Assembly: GCF_004005855.1 (NCBI RefSeq)
Contig: NZ_SACL01000003.1
Coordinates: forward strand, 496,001-560,000
DNA from: Rhodovarius crocodyli
GTDB lineage: Bacteria > Pseudomonadota > Alphaproteobacteria > Acetobacterales > Acetobacteraceae
Length of the DNA: 64,000 nucleotides
Reading direction: 5' to 3'
The position numbers were made by a program, and so were the translations under genes. The notes below the pieces were generated by a model. It was not told the DNA's origin. It did no database searches and worked only from the letters and a program-made list of their open reading frames with translations. Positions 16,403 through 25,319 of this stretch are shown piece by piece; position 1 is the stretch's first letter, and each line of letters begins with the position of its first letter.

Positions 16403-17572
16403 CTACCTGCCCAGCCATTCCTTCAGGCGGGCAGGGGCCTGGCGCATGTCCTCGACCGCGCCGCAGTAGCTGAAGCGGACAAAACGTCCGCCGCGTCCGC
16501 TGTCGAAATCCACGCCCGACGTGGCCGCGATACCCGCATGTTCCAGCATGCGCGCGGCGAAATCGACACTGTCATTGCTCAGGCGCGACACGTCGCACCA
16601 CAGATAGAAGGCGCCATCGGCGGCGGCGATGCTGTCGAAGCCCGCCTGCGGAAGCCCGGCCAGCAGCGCGGCCCGGCTCTCGGCATAGCGCGCCTTGTTG
16701 CCCTCCAGCTCCTCCCGGCAGTCCATGGCGGCCTCGGCCACCAGCTGGCTGATGTGGGGCGTGCTGATGAACATGTTCTGCGCCAGGCATTCCACCGGCC
16801 GCACCAGATCCTCGGGCAGCACCAGCCAGCCCACGCGCCAACCCGTCATGGACCAGTATTTGCTGAAGCTGTTCACCACCACGGCACTGTTGCCCATGGT
16901 GGCGGCCGTGCTCTCGGCCACCGTGCCCCAGGACAGCCCGTGGTAGATCTCGTCCGAGATCAGCCGCACGCCGCGCGCCTGGCACCAATCGGCGATGGCG
17001 CGCAGTTCCTCGGGCGTCAGCATCGTGCCTGCGGGGTTGCAGGGGCTGGCGACGATCAACCCGTCCGGCAGCGGGTCCAGCTTCTCCAGCATCGCGATGC
17101 TGGGCTGGAAACGGGTTTCAGGCCCGGCCGGCAGCAGCACCGGCTCCATGCCCAGCGCCGTCAGGATATTGGCATAGGGCGGGTAGTAGGGGGCGGCCAT
17201 GGCCACGCGGTCACCGCGGTCGAAAGCCGCCAGGAAGGCCAGCGGGAATGCGCCCGAGGCACCCACCGTGACCGCGATGCGGCGCGGATCGACCGTCGCG
17301 CCATAGTGTTCGGCGTAATGCCGCGCGATGCGCGCCCGCAGGGATGGCAGGCCGAAGGCCTCGGTGTAGCCCATGGGCAGGCGGGCACCCAGCGCCCGCA
17401 TGGCGGCCTCGACGGCGCCGGCGGGGGCGCCGGTGGCGGGCTGCCCCACCTCCATGCGCAGGATGCCGGGCGCGCCCGGCGGCAGGGCGGCGGCGCGTGC
17501 ATTCGCCGCCGTGATGACGTCCATGACCAGGAAGGGCGGCGCGTGCGCGCCCTTGCCGACCTTCAGCGCCAC
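16403..17572 (-). CDS. Class I/II pyridoxal-phosphate aminotransferase
   Basis: A 389-residue fold-type I aminotransferase. Lys238 in NSFSKYWSMTGWRVGW is the expected PLP lysine, with SPCNPAGT (about 176-183) and SDEIYHGL (206-213) also visible. It resembles broad-specificity aspartate/alanine aminotransferases; the substrate is open. It starts at GTG, one base after the stop of the gamma-glutamyltransferase-like gene, so the two are co-transcribed. A second possible start is the ATG of MDVITAANAR, 16 codons in. Confidence 0.93.
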   Translation of the reverse strand: MALKVGKGAHAPPFLVMDVITAANARAAALPPGAPGILRMEVGQPATGAPAGAVEAAMRALGARLPMGYTEAFGLPSLRARIARHYAEHYGATVDPRRIAVTVGASGAFPLAFLAAFDRGDRVAMAAPYYPPYANILTALGMEPVLLPAGPETRFQPSIAMLEKLDPLPDGLIVASPCNPAGTMLTPEELRAIADWCQARGVRLISDEIYHGLSWGTVAESTAATMGNSAVVVNSFSKYWSMTGWRVGWLVLPEDLVRPVECLAQNMFISTPHISQLVAEAAMDCREELEGNKARYAESRAALLAGLPQAGFDSIAAADGAFYLWCDVSRLSNDSVDFAARMLEHAGIAATSGVDFDSGRGGRFVRFSYCGAVEDMRQAPARLKEWLGR

Positions 17573-17573
17573 C

Positions 17574-19004
17574 TCAGTCCACCGCGCCCAGCGCCACGCC
17601 CGTGCCGCGCGCGTCGCTGACGGCCGCGCAGGTGGACTGGGAGCCGGGCAGGTAGTTGGAGCAGCCGCCGAACTGCGTGCGGCCCTGCGCCGTGGTGTTC
17701 ACGGGCACCGCGTCACGCGGGGACAGGCGCTGGTTGACCAGCGCGTTCAGCGGCGCGGCCACGGCCATCGGCGCGTCGGCCTGGCCCGAACCCGAGATGG
17801 CGGCGCGCAGCGAGCGGATGTTGGGCGCCCAGGCGATGGCCGCCGACATCAGCGGCGGCTGCACCCGGCCCACGCCCGGCGCCGCGGCGGCGATGATGCC
17901 GGTGCCCGGCATCATGCGGCCGGTGCCGAACAGGTTGTTCATGGTGAAGGCGCAGGTGACGGCGCCGCCCGTGCGGTCGAACACGGTCAGGGCCGTGCTG
18001 GCGGGCAGGGTGCCCAGATTGCCGGCCGGCAGGTCCGCGCGGTCCAGCAGGCTGGCCGCATCGCCCGGCACGCCCGCGCGCGCGGCGGCGGCCACGGCCA
18101 GGGCACGCGCCTGCGCGGCCTGCATGCCCTGCCCGGCGGCGAGAGCGCGATAGGCGGCACCCACGGCCAGGCCGCCATCCAGCGGCAGCAGCGCGATGCG
18201 CTCACCGCCGCGGCCGTCGATCACGGTGGCGGGGCCCAGCGCCGGCACGGCGTTGCGCAGCTCGTCATGGCTGATGCGCCCGCCGCCGGCCTCGGCCATC
18301 GCGGTCTCGATCCGGCGCGACAGCGCGCCCTGGTACATGTCGGCCACGCCCAGCGTGCGCAGCGTCGTGAAGGTGCCGGCCAGGTCGGTGTTAGTGAAGC
18401 GCTCGCCCACCGGCACCACCGTGCCCTGCGGCGCGAAGACGGCGCGGATCTGCGGGTCACGGAACAGCGGCTCGCGCACGGCCTCGATATCGGCCAGCAG
18501 CGTGCGCGACATGGTGGTGCCGAAGCGCGCCATCTGCTCGGCGGGCGCGATGATTTCCTCGAACGGACGGCCGCCCGGCATGCGGGTGGTCAGCGCGAAC
18601 AGGCCGCGCGCCATCAGCGGCACGGCCGCCGGGCGGTCGCCGTCCGTCACGCTGCCCTGGCGCACGCCCGGCATGAAGATGATGGCCTCCGGCGCGTCGC
18701 GGCGCGGGTGATAGACCAGGCAGGCCCCGCCGCCGCCGAGACCGGCGCGGGAGGGCAGCGTCACGCTGAGGACGAAGCCGGCGGCGGCCGCGGCATCGGC
18801 GGCATTGCCGCCGGCGCTGAGCACCGCGCGCGCGGCGGCTGCCGCGTTGGGCTCCTCGGCCGCCACGCCGCCCAGGAAGCCCGGCACATGCCCCTGGCGC
18901 CCCGCTGGGGGCAGGTTCGGTCCCGCCAGGAAATCCCGCGCCGTCGAGCAGCCCGACAGGGCGGCCGCGGCCAGCATCGGCAGGATCGCGCGCATGTGCT
19001 GCAT
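17574..19004 (-). CDS. Gamma-glutamyltransferase-like lipoprotein with altered active-site residues
   Basis: About 476 residues, shorter than typical GGT (about 550-580). The N-terminus MQHMRAILPMLAAAALSGC has a lipobox with Cys19, so it is probably a lipoprotein. The fold is recognisable by SAGGNAADAAAAAGFVLSVT (64-82) and GLGGGGACLVY. Key residues differ: where family members read TTHxSVVD (the Thr being nucleophile and cleavage site) this reads STALTVFD (336-343); the RExAP substrate arginine region and the GSPGG oxyanion loop are not preserved. Several starts are open (19022, 19004, 18995); 19004 has GAAG about seven bases upstream. It may be an Ntn-hydrolase with a changed reaction, or inactive. 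Confidence 0.75.
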   Translation of the reverse strand: MQHMRAILPMLAAAALSGCSTARDFLAGPNLPPAGRQGHVPGFLGGVAAEEPNAAAAARAVLSAGGNAADAAAAAGFVLSVTLPSRAGLGGGGACLVYHPRRDAPEAIIFMPGVRQGSVTDGDRPAAVPLMARGLFALTTRMPGGRPFEEIIAPAEQMARFGTTMSRTLLADIEAVREPLFRDPQIRAVFAPQGTVVPVGERFTNTDLAGTFTTLRTLGVADMYQGALSRRIETAMAEAGGGRISHDELRNAVPALGPATVIDGRGGERIALLPLDGGLAVGAAYRALAAGQGMQAAQARALAVAAAARAGVPGDAASLLDRADLPAGNLGTLPASTALTVFDRTGGAVTCAFTMNNLFGTGRMMPGTGIIAAAAPGVGRVQPPLMSAAIAWAPNIRSLRAAISGSGQADAPMAVAAPLNALVNQRLSPRDAVPVNTTAQGRTQFGGCSNYLPGSQSTCAAVSDARGTGVALGAVD

Positions 19005-19127
19005 CAGGTCTTCGGGCTCCATAAAGTGCCAGCGCACCCCGATAGACGCATACCGCCCCCCCGGCAACATCGCCCCGGTTCTGCCGAGGCGTTTCATCGG
19101 CTATCCTGCGTTGCGAAAGGAAACCAC

Positions 19128-19856
19128 ATGCCGTTTTCCCGCCGCCTCGCGCTCGGCGCGCTGCTGGCCGCCCCCGCGCACGCCGCCCTGGCCCAGGCCC
19201 TGACCGAGGCCCAGCGCGCCGAGGTGCTCGACCTGCTGCGCCGCGCCCTGCGTGAGGACCCGTCTATCCTGCGTGAGGCCCTGGCCGCCGTGGAGGCCGC
19301 CGACCAGCGCGAGCAGGCCGAGGCCGCCACCCGCGCGCTGACGGCCAATGCCGACGCCCTGTTCCGCAACCCGGACGACCCGGTGAAGGGCAACCCACAG
19401 GGGCGCATCACCCTGGTGGAGTTCTTCGACGCCCGCTGCGGCTACTGCAAGGCGATGCACCCCACCATGGAGGAAGCGATCCGCCGCAACGGCCAGCTGC
19501 GCGTGGTGCTGAAGGACATCCCGATTCTGGGGCCGAACTCCGTGCTGGCCAGCCGCGCGCTGTTCGCGGCCCAGCGCCAGAACCGCTACACCCAGCTGTA
19601 CGACGCGCTGATGCGCGGGCGCGACGACACCACCGAAGCCGTGCTGCGGCGAGAGGCGGAGCGGCTGGGCATGGACTGGACGCGCCTGCGCCGCGACATG
19701 GACGACCCCTCCGTGGCCCGCCGCATCGAGACCAACCTGAACCTGGCCCGGGCGCTGAACATCCAGGGCACGCCCGCCATGGTGGTGGGCAGCACCATCA
19801 TCCCCGGCGCCGTGGGCCTGCAGCAGCTGGAAGCGGCGATCGCGGCCGCGGCATAG
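19128..19856 (+). CDS. DsbA-family thiol:disulfide oxidoreductase
   Basis: A 242-residue periplasmic protein. A signal peptide (MPFSRRLALGALLAAP, ending near ALAQA) is followed by a helical N-terminal region (about 24-80, Glu/Ala-rich), then a thioredoxin fold with the redox pair Cys104/Cys107 in ARCGYCKAM and the cis-proline loop QGTPAMVVG near the C-terminus. The layout is like Com1/ScsC-type DsbA relatives, whose N-terminal helices can oligomerise. A good GAAAGGAAA site precedes ATG 19128. It is divergent from the GGT-like lipoprotein and probably handles secreted cysteine proteins. Confidence 0.93.
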   Translation: MPFSRRLALGALLAAPAHAALAQALTEAQRAEVLDLLRRALREDPSILREALAAVEAADQREQAEAATRALTANADALFRNPDDPVKGNPQGRITLVEFFDARCGYCKAMHPTMEEAIRRNGQLRVVLKDIPILGPNSVLASRALFAAQRQNRYTQLYDALMRGRDDTTEAVLRREAERLGMDWTRLRRDMDDPSVARRIETNLNLARALNIQGTPAMVVGSTIIPGAVGLQQLEAAIAAAA

Positions 19857-19904
19857 GCGGACCGGGGCGCTGCCCCGGACCCAGGCCAGGGGCAACGCCC
19901 CCGG
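19857..19904. repeat. Paired GC hairpins at a convergent junction
   Basis: Two short stem-loops, CCGGGGC-GCT-GCCCCGG and CAGGGGC-AAC-GCCCCCG, fill the 48-base gap between two converging genes. They resemble the outer hairpins of the repeats at 922 and 4270 and could stop transcription from both sides. Confidence 0.6.
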
Positions 19905-21251
19905 TCAGTAGGCCACCGCCGCCGCCGCATCCCGATACCCGGCCCGCCGCGCGGGCGGCACCGGGTGCCGGCTGGCGACGCGTTCCAGCAGGGTGCGCAT
20001 GGCGGCCTGGTCGTCCGCGTCGCGGGCCGCGACCAGGAAGAACTGTTCCAGCACATCCTGCTGGGCGTGGCTGCCGCCCAGCACATGCATGGTGCCGAGT
20101 GCGGGAAGCATGCGCTTCACGGCGGCGGCGGCATCGCCGCGGGCGTGCAGGCTGATGGCCTCGCACACCGGCAGGGCGGCGTCGCGCAGGATGGCGGCCT
20201 GGGGGCCGTTGCCGCGGGCGGCCTCGCGCAGGGCATCGAGCATCCGGCCGGCGGCATCATCTCGGCCCGTGGCCGTCAGGGCCATCATCCAATGCGGCAG
20301 GGTGAAGCCAGAGAGCGTGTCGCCGATGCGCGCTTCCGCCTTGTCCGCGATTTCGATCCAGCGGTCGCCCACATCCACGCCCTGGCGCTGCAGGCGCCAC
20401 AGCATGGACGCCGCGTTCTGGCAGTCGATGTAGAGATCCGGCTGCATCTGCGTCACCTCGCTGCCGAGGTCGCGGAAGCCGGTGTCGTACAGGTCCAGCA
20501 CCTTCGCGTGTTCGCCGAGTTCCATGTGGTACATGGCCTGGTGCCACAGCACATGGTGGCGGATGTTGTTGGTCCCGCCGAAATGCGGCCGCAGCCCCTC
20601 GATCCAGGCCACGCCCTCGCCGCGCCGGCCCTGCATTTCCAGCGTGTGGGCCACGGCATGGATGGCCCACAGGTCGGCGGGGTCGAGCGCCACGGCGGCG
20701 CGGCCGGCATATTCGGCCATGGCGTAGTCGCCGCATTCCTCGGCGGAAAAGGCGCGGCAGGCCAGCATGCTGCCATAGCCAGGGTCGTCACGGTCCCAGG
20801 CGGGCATCAGCCGTTCCACCATTTCCCGCATCACGGGCGCGCGGCCCAGCCAGAAGGCGGTGAAGTGATGCAGCCGGAAGGCCAGGATGTCGCGCGGATG
20901 GCGCACCAGCAGCTGTTCCCAGATGCCCAGCGCGCGGTCCCAATCCAGCCCCGCCCAGGCGCGGACGGCGGCGATGTACATTTTCTCGCGCGGGTTGGGG
21001 TTCAGGGCCTCGGCCTTGTCGGCGGCGGCCAGCGCCGCCGGCACCGCGGCCGACTTGTAGGACAGCATGGCGAAGACGCCCTTCATCAGGGCGGGCAGCG
21101 GGGCCTCGGCGTCCAGCGCCAGCACGGCTTTCAGGCGCAGCGGCGTGTCCAGCCGGTTCTTCAGGAAGCCTTCAACCAGGTGGTCGAAGGCCGCCGCCGC
21201 CTCGGCCGAGGCGATGGACATTTCCAGCCCCTGGGCATTGCGGTGGGTCAT
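19905..21251 (-). CDS. TTC38-like tetratricopeptide repeat protein
   Basis: A 448-residue, all-helical cytoplasmic protein. Helix pairs resembling TPR units run through most of the length, and the segments AIHAVAHTLEMQGR and HVLWHQAMYHMELGE carry the histidine-rich pattern typical of the TTC38 family. The biochemical role of that family is not known to me. Its ATG overlaps the stop of the CaiB-type CoA-transferase gene (ATGA), so the two are translationally coupled and may act in one catabolic pathway. Confidence 0.85.
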   Translation of the reverse strand: MTHRNAQGLEMSIASAEAAAAFDHLVEGFLKNRLDTPLRLKAVLALDAEAPLPALMKGVFAMLSYKSAAVPAALAAADKAEALNPNPREKMYIAAVRAWAGLDWDRALGIWEQLLVRHPRDILAFRLHHFTAFWLGRAPVMREMVERLMPAWDRDDPGYGSMLACRAFSAEECGDYAMAEYAGRAAVALDPADLWAIHAVAHTLEMQGRRGEGVAWIEGLRPHFGGTNNIRHHVLWHQAMYHMELGEHAKVLDLYDTGFRDLGSEVTQMQPDLYIDCQNAASMLWRLQRQGVDVGDRWIEIADKAEARIGDTLSGFTLPHWMMALTATGRDDAAGRMLDALREAARGNGPQAAILRDAALPVCEAISLHARGDAAAAVKRMLPALGTMHVLGGSHAQQDVLEQFFLVAARDADDQAAMRTLLERVASRHPVPPARRAGYRDAAAAVAY

Positions 21252-22366
21252 GCGGCGTTCTCCTTCAGGCCGTGTTCCGTCAACACTTCGTCAGTATGCT
21301 GGCCCAGGCCCGGCGCGGGGGTCAGGATCGCCCCGATGCCCGGCAGGGCGGGCATGGGCACCGCACCCAGCCCCGGCTGGTTCAGGATGGGGGCGGCGTT
21401 CACCTGCTTCGTGTGATCCTCGGCCAGCCATTCCAGCGGCGTGTTCACGCGGTCCGTCAGCAGGCGGCGGGTCTTGAACAAGGCCAGCCACTCCTCGCAG
21501 GTCCGGGTCAGGAAGGCCTCGCGCAGCAGCGGCAGCAGGGCGGCCTTGTTCGCGGCGCGGGTGGGGAAGTCGGTGAAGCGCGGGTCCTCCAGCAGGTGGG
21601 TGGCGCCCATCAGGCTGACGAGGTCCACCCATTCCTGTTCGCGCACCAGTGCCACCATCACCCAGGCGCCGTCCTTGCACTGATAGCTGCCGGCCGGGAC
21701 GTTCAGCTCCGGCGGCTGGCGGCCCAGCAGGCCCACATCGCCGATCTGGATCGCGAGCAGCGACCCGGCACCGGCCATCAGCGAGCAGTCGAGCAGGCGC
21801 TGGCGGGGCGCCTTGTCCAGCGCGCGGTCCGCGATCGCGGCCTGCACGGCGGCGAAGGTGCACATGCCGGTGTGGATGTCGACCGGCGTGGTGTAGGCCC
21901 GGTGCGGCACGTCATCCATGCCCTTGTTCAGCGAGGCGAAGCCCGAGAAGGCCTGCATCACGCTGTCGGTGCAGGGGCGTTCGCTGTGCGGCCCCTTCTG
22001 CCCGAAGCCCGAGATCGAGACATAGATCACATCGGGCCGGCACTGCTCGGGCCCCAGGCCGATGCGGGCCGCCACACCGGGGCGGAAGGCCTCGATCACG
22101 ATGTCCGCCTTGGCGGCCAGGGCCTGGACCTGGCGCTTGCCTTCCTCGGTGGCCATGTCCAGCACCACGCCCCGCTTGCCGCGGTTGAACACCGTGCTCA
22201 TGACGGAATGGTCGTCCTGCCGGGTGCCCAGGCCGCGCGACCAGTCGCCCTTGGGGGGTTCCAGCTTGATGACGTCAGCGCCCATCGCGGCCAGCAGCAT
22301 GCCGCAATAGGGGCCGGCGATGCCCTGTGCCGCGTCCAGCACCAGTAATCCCTTGTAGGGCTGCAT
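21248..22366 (-). CDS. CaiB/BaiF family CoA-transferase
   Basis: A 372-residue class III CoA-transferase that moves CoA between carboxylic acids. Visible are GPYCGMLLAAMGADVIKLE (18-36), NRGKRGVVLD (61-70) and Asp163 in TTPVDIHTG, the family's catalytic aspartate position (Asp169 in formyl-CoA transferase). GAGRED-like residues are not needed for this class. A GAGAGGAAA site precedes ATG 22366. It is divergent from a Bug binding protein, suggesting uptake and CoA activation of one carboxylate (inference). Confidence 0.93.
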   Translation of the reverse strand: MQPYKGLLVLDAAQGIAGPYCGMLLAAMGADVIKLEPPKGDWSRGLGTRQDDHSVMSTVFNRGKRGVVLDMATEEGKRQVQALAAKADIVIEAFRPGVAARIGLGPEQCRPDVIYVSISGFGQKGPHSERPCTDSVMQAFSGFASLNKGMDDVPHRAYTTPVDIHTGMCTFAAVQAAIADRALDKAPRQRLLDCSLMAGAGSLLAIQIGDVGLLGRQPPELNVPAGSYQCKDGAWVMVALVREQEWVDLVSLMGATHLLEDPRFTDFPTRAANKAALLPLLREAFLTRTCEEWLALFKTRRLLTDRVNTPLEWLAEDHTKQVNAAPILNQPGLGAVPMPALPGIGAILTPAPGLGQHTDEVLTEHGLKENAA

Positions 22367-22430
22367 GGGCGTTTCCTCTCTTGCTTTTCGTGCCTATCCT
22401 GCCCGCAACGAGAAGATTGGGAAGGGTAGG

Positions 22431-23408
22431 ATGCGGAATTCATGCCGGATCGGTCGCAGGGCGGCCCTGTCGTTACCATTCGTTGCGGCGGCCGGTGCCG
22501 CCGGCGCGCAGGAAGCCTGGCCCAGCAAGCCCGTGCGCATGATGATCCCTTATCCCCCCGGCGGCCCCACCGACATCCTGGGCCGCATCGCCGCCAACCG
22601 GCTGACGCAGGATCTGGGCCAGCCCTTCGTGGTGGAGAACCGGGGCGGCGCCGGCGGGTCCATCGGGGCCGAGATGATCGCGCGCGCGGCCCCCGACGGC
22701 TACAATTTCCTGGTCAATGCCTCGGCGCATGTGATCGTGCCGCACATGATGCGGGTGAATTACGACCCGGTGCGGGACTTCGCGCCGGTCACGACCATCG
22801 CCTCCGTGCCGCTGATCCTGGTGGTGCCCGTCTCCTCCCCCGCGCGGGATGTGCAGGGGCTGATCGCGCATCTGCGCGCGACGCCCACCGCGCGCAGCTT
22901 CGCCTCCTCCTCCAACGGCGGCGCGCCGCATCTGGCCGGTGAGATGTTCAAGCTGGCCACCGGCATCGAGCTGCAGCACGTCCCCTATCGCGGCTCCGGC
23001 CAGGCGCTGCCGGATGTGGTGGCGGGGCAGGTGGGCTTCATGATCGACAGCATGGCCAGCAGCGCGGACCTGGTGCGCCAGGGCCGGCTGCGCGCCCTGG
23101 CCGTGACGACGCGGGAGCGCCAGCCGGCCTTCCCGGACGTGCCGACCATGGAGCAGGCGGGGCTGCCGGGCTTCGTCATCACCACCTGGTACGGCATCTG
23201 GGCGCCGGCGCAGACGCCGGGCCGCCTGGTGACCGCCATGCAGGAAGCCACCGCCAAGGCGCTGGCGGCCCCGGACTCCACGCAGCGCCTGTCGGCGCTC
23301 GGCGCCATCGCGGGCGGCGAGAGCCCCGAGACCTATGCCAATTTCACCACGGCCGAGAACGAGCGCTACGCGCGACTGGTTCGGGAAGCCAATATCAGGG
23401 CTGAATGA
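22431..23408 (+). CDS. Bug/TctC family substrate-binding protein
   Basis: A 325-residue periplasmic binding protein with an Arg-rich signal peptide (MRNSCRIGRRAALSLPFVAA, ending near AGAQ). Family segments are WPSKPVRMMIPYPPGGPTD, VVENRGGAGGS and VPYRGSGQALP. AGGGTAGG directly precedes ATG 22431; the open frame upstream lacks a signal-like sequence. The stop overlaps the ATG of the dehydrogenase gene (ATGA), tying this binding protein to that enzyme. Confidence 0.93.
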   Translation: MRNSCRIGRRAALSLPFVAAAGAAGAQEAWPSKPVRMMIPYPPGGPTDILGRIAANRLTQDLGQPFVVENRGGAGGSIGAEMIARAAPDGYNFLVNASAHVIVPHMMRVNYDPVRDFAPVTTIASVPLILVVPVSSPARDVQGLIAHLRATPTARSFASSSNGGAPHLAGEMFKLATGIELQHVPYRGSGQALPDVVAGQVGFMIDSMASSADLVRQGRLRALAVTTRERQPAFPDVPTMEQAGLPGFVITTWYGIWAPAQTPGRLVTAMQEATAKALAAPDSTQRLSALGAIAGGESPETYANFTTAENERYARLVREANIRAE

Positions 23409-24403
23409 TGCGCGCTGTCGTCTGCGAATCCTGGCGTCCGTTCGAGGAGCTGGAACTGAAGGAAGTACCGGCACCGGCCATGCGCCCGGGTGCCGTGCGT
23501 ATCCGGATCGAGGCGGTGGGTGTCTCCTTCGCCACCCAGCTGGTGGTGCAGGGCAAGTACCAGCGCCAGCCGCCCCGCCCCTTCAGCCCCGGCACCGAGA
23601 TCGCGGGCACCGTGATCGAGGCAGCACCCGGCGTGGACATCGCCCCCGGCACGCGGGTGTTCGCCGTGCTGGACTGGGGCGGCATGGCCGAGGAAGCGGT
23701 GGCGGACGCCATCCATGTGGTGCCGCTGCCCGATGAGCTGCCGCTGGATGCCGCCGTCTCCATGCCCATCAGCTACCCCACCGCCGGGGCTTCCCTGCTG
23801 TGGCGCACCGATGTGACCGAGGGCGACTGGGTTCTGGTGCACGGCGCGGCCGGCGGTGTGGGCCTCGCGGGCGTCGAGATCGCCAAGGCCATGGGTGCGC
23901 GCGTGATCGCCCGCGCCGGGGCGGCCAAGCACGCCCTGCTGCGCGATCGCGGTGCCGATGTCGTGCTGGACAGCGCGGAGCCGTTCCGCGACGCGGTGAT
24001 GCAGGCGACCGGCGGGCAAGGCTGCATGGCCGTGCTGGATGTGCTGGGCGGGGATGATTTCGACCCCTCCCTGCGCTGCCTGCGCGAAGGCGGCACGCTG
24101 GTGACTATCGGATATGCCGGCGGGCACATACCGACCGTGCCCGCCAACATCCTGCTGCTGAAAAACATTGCCGTGGCGGGACTTAACTGGGGTGCCTATG
24201 TCGGCTGGTCGCCCGGCGACAACCGCCAGCTCTACGCCAGGCGGGTGCGCGCGCTGTGGGGCCAGCTTGTGGAATGGTGGCAACAGGGCAAGCTGCGCCC
24301 GGAAGTGCATGCGCGCTTTCCGCTGGCCCAGTTCCGCGAAGCCATGGCCGAGGTGGCGGCCAGGCGCAGCGTGGGTCGCGTCGTTCTGAAACCACAGGAG
24401 TAG
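23405..24403 (+). CDS. Zinc-type alcohol dehydrogenase/quinone oxidoreductase family protein
   Basis: A 332-residue MDR-superfamily oxidoreductase. The nucleotide-binding loop is VHGAAGGVGLAGVEIAKAMG (about 146-165), and PGTEIAGTVIE (60-70) is the usual N-terminal segment. The zinc-ligand cysteines of true alcohol dehydrogenases are not evident, so it is nearer to NADPH:quinone reductases. Translationally coupled to the Bug protein upstream; ilvE starts 4 bases downstream. The substrate is unknown. Confidence 0.9.
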   Translation: MMRAVVCESWRPFEELELKEVPAPAMRPGAVRIRIEAVGVSFATQLVVQGKYQRQPPRPFSPGTEIAGTVIEAAPGVDIAPGTRVFAVLDWGGMAEEAVADAIHVVPLPDELPLDAAVSMPISYPTAGASLLWRTDVTEGDWVLVHGAAGGVGLAGVEIAKAMGARVIARAGAAKHALLRDRGADVVLDSAEPFRDAVMQATGGQGCMAVLDVLGGDDFDPSLRCLREGGTLVTIGYAGGHIPTVPANILLLKNIAVAGLNWGAYVGWSPGDNRQLYARRVRALWGQLVEWWQQGKLRPEVHARFPLAQFREAMAEVAARRSVGRVVLKPQE

Positions 24404-24407
24404 CCGC

Positions 24408-25319
24408 ATGGCCTGGCAGGCGAAGTTCATGGTGCAGAACGGCAGGATCATCCCGTGGGAGGATGGCCGCATCCACCCCCACGCGCTGGCGATCACCTAT
24501 GCCGCCTCGGTGTTCGAGGGCATCCGCGCCTATCGCCACCCGCAGACGGGTGCCTATTCGGTGTTCCGCCTGAAGGAGCACCTGGAGCGCATCATGCAGG
24601 GCGTGAAGATCATGCGCTTCGAGAACCCGCCGACCATGGCGGAGATGGAACGCGGCATCCTGGACCTGATCCCGAAGAACGAGCCCGACGACGACGTGTA
24701 TATCCGCCTGCAGGTGCTGGTGGAGGGGCCGGGCACCCAGGTCACGCGCGGACCGACCGGCTGGACCGTGGTGGCCATCCCGCGTGAGCGCTCGCCGGGC
24801 TTTTCGCGCGGGCTGAACCTCGGCGTGTCGTCCTGGACGCGCATCAGCGACAATTCCATGCCGCCCCGCGTGAAGGCGGCGGCGAACTACCATGCCTCGC
24901 GCTTCGTCTCGATGCAGGCCAAGGCCGACGGCTATGACGGCGCGCTGATCCTGAACAGCCAGGGCAAGGTCAGCGAGGGGCCGGGCGCCTGCCTGTTCGT
25001 CATCCGCGACGGACGCCTGCTGACGCCGCATCGCGGCAGCGACATCCTGGAAAGCGTGACCCGCACCACCGTGATCCAGGTGGCGCGCGAGATGGGCTAC
25101 ACGGTCGAGGAAACCACCATCGACCGCACCGAGCTGTATGTGGCCGACGAGGCCTTCATGTGCGGCACGGGGCAGGAGCTGGTGCCGATCGCGAGCGTGG
25201 ACCGCCTGCCGGTGGGCGACGGCAAGCCCGGCCCGATCGCGAGCGCGCTGCAGGCCAAATACGAGGCCCTGGTGCGCGGCACGACCAATGAGCACGCGGA
25301 GTGGCGGACGGCGGTCTAG
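24408..25319 (+). CDS. ilvE: Branched-chain amino acid aminotransferase
   Basis: A 303-residue fold-type IV aminotransferase acting last in Val, Leu and Ile synthesis. Lys156 in PPRVKAAANYH is the PLP lysine; YAASVFEGIRAY (31-42) and SEGPGACLFVI are family segments. It starts 4 bases after the dehydrogenase gene. The TAG stop shares the palindrome CTAG with the stop of the converging ABC gene, an unusually tight convergent junction. Confidence 0.94.
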   Translation: MAWQAKFMVQNGRIIPWEDGRIHPHALAITYAASVFEGIRAYRHPQTGAYSVFRLKEHLERIMQGVKIMRFENPPTMAEMERGILDLIPKNEPDDDVYIRLQVLVEGPGTQVTRGPTGWTVVAIPRERSPGFSRGLNLGVSSWTRISDNSMPPRVKAAANYHASRFVSMQAKADGYDGALILNSQGKVSEGPGACLFVIRDGRLLTPHRGSDILESVTRTTVIQVAREMGYTVEETTIDRTELYVADEAFMCGTGQELVPIASVDRLPVGDGKPGPIASALQAKYEALVRGTTNEHAEWRTAV

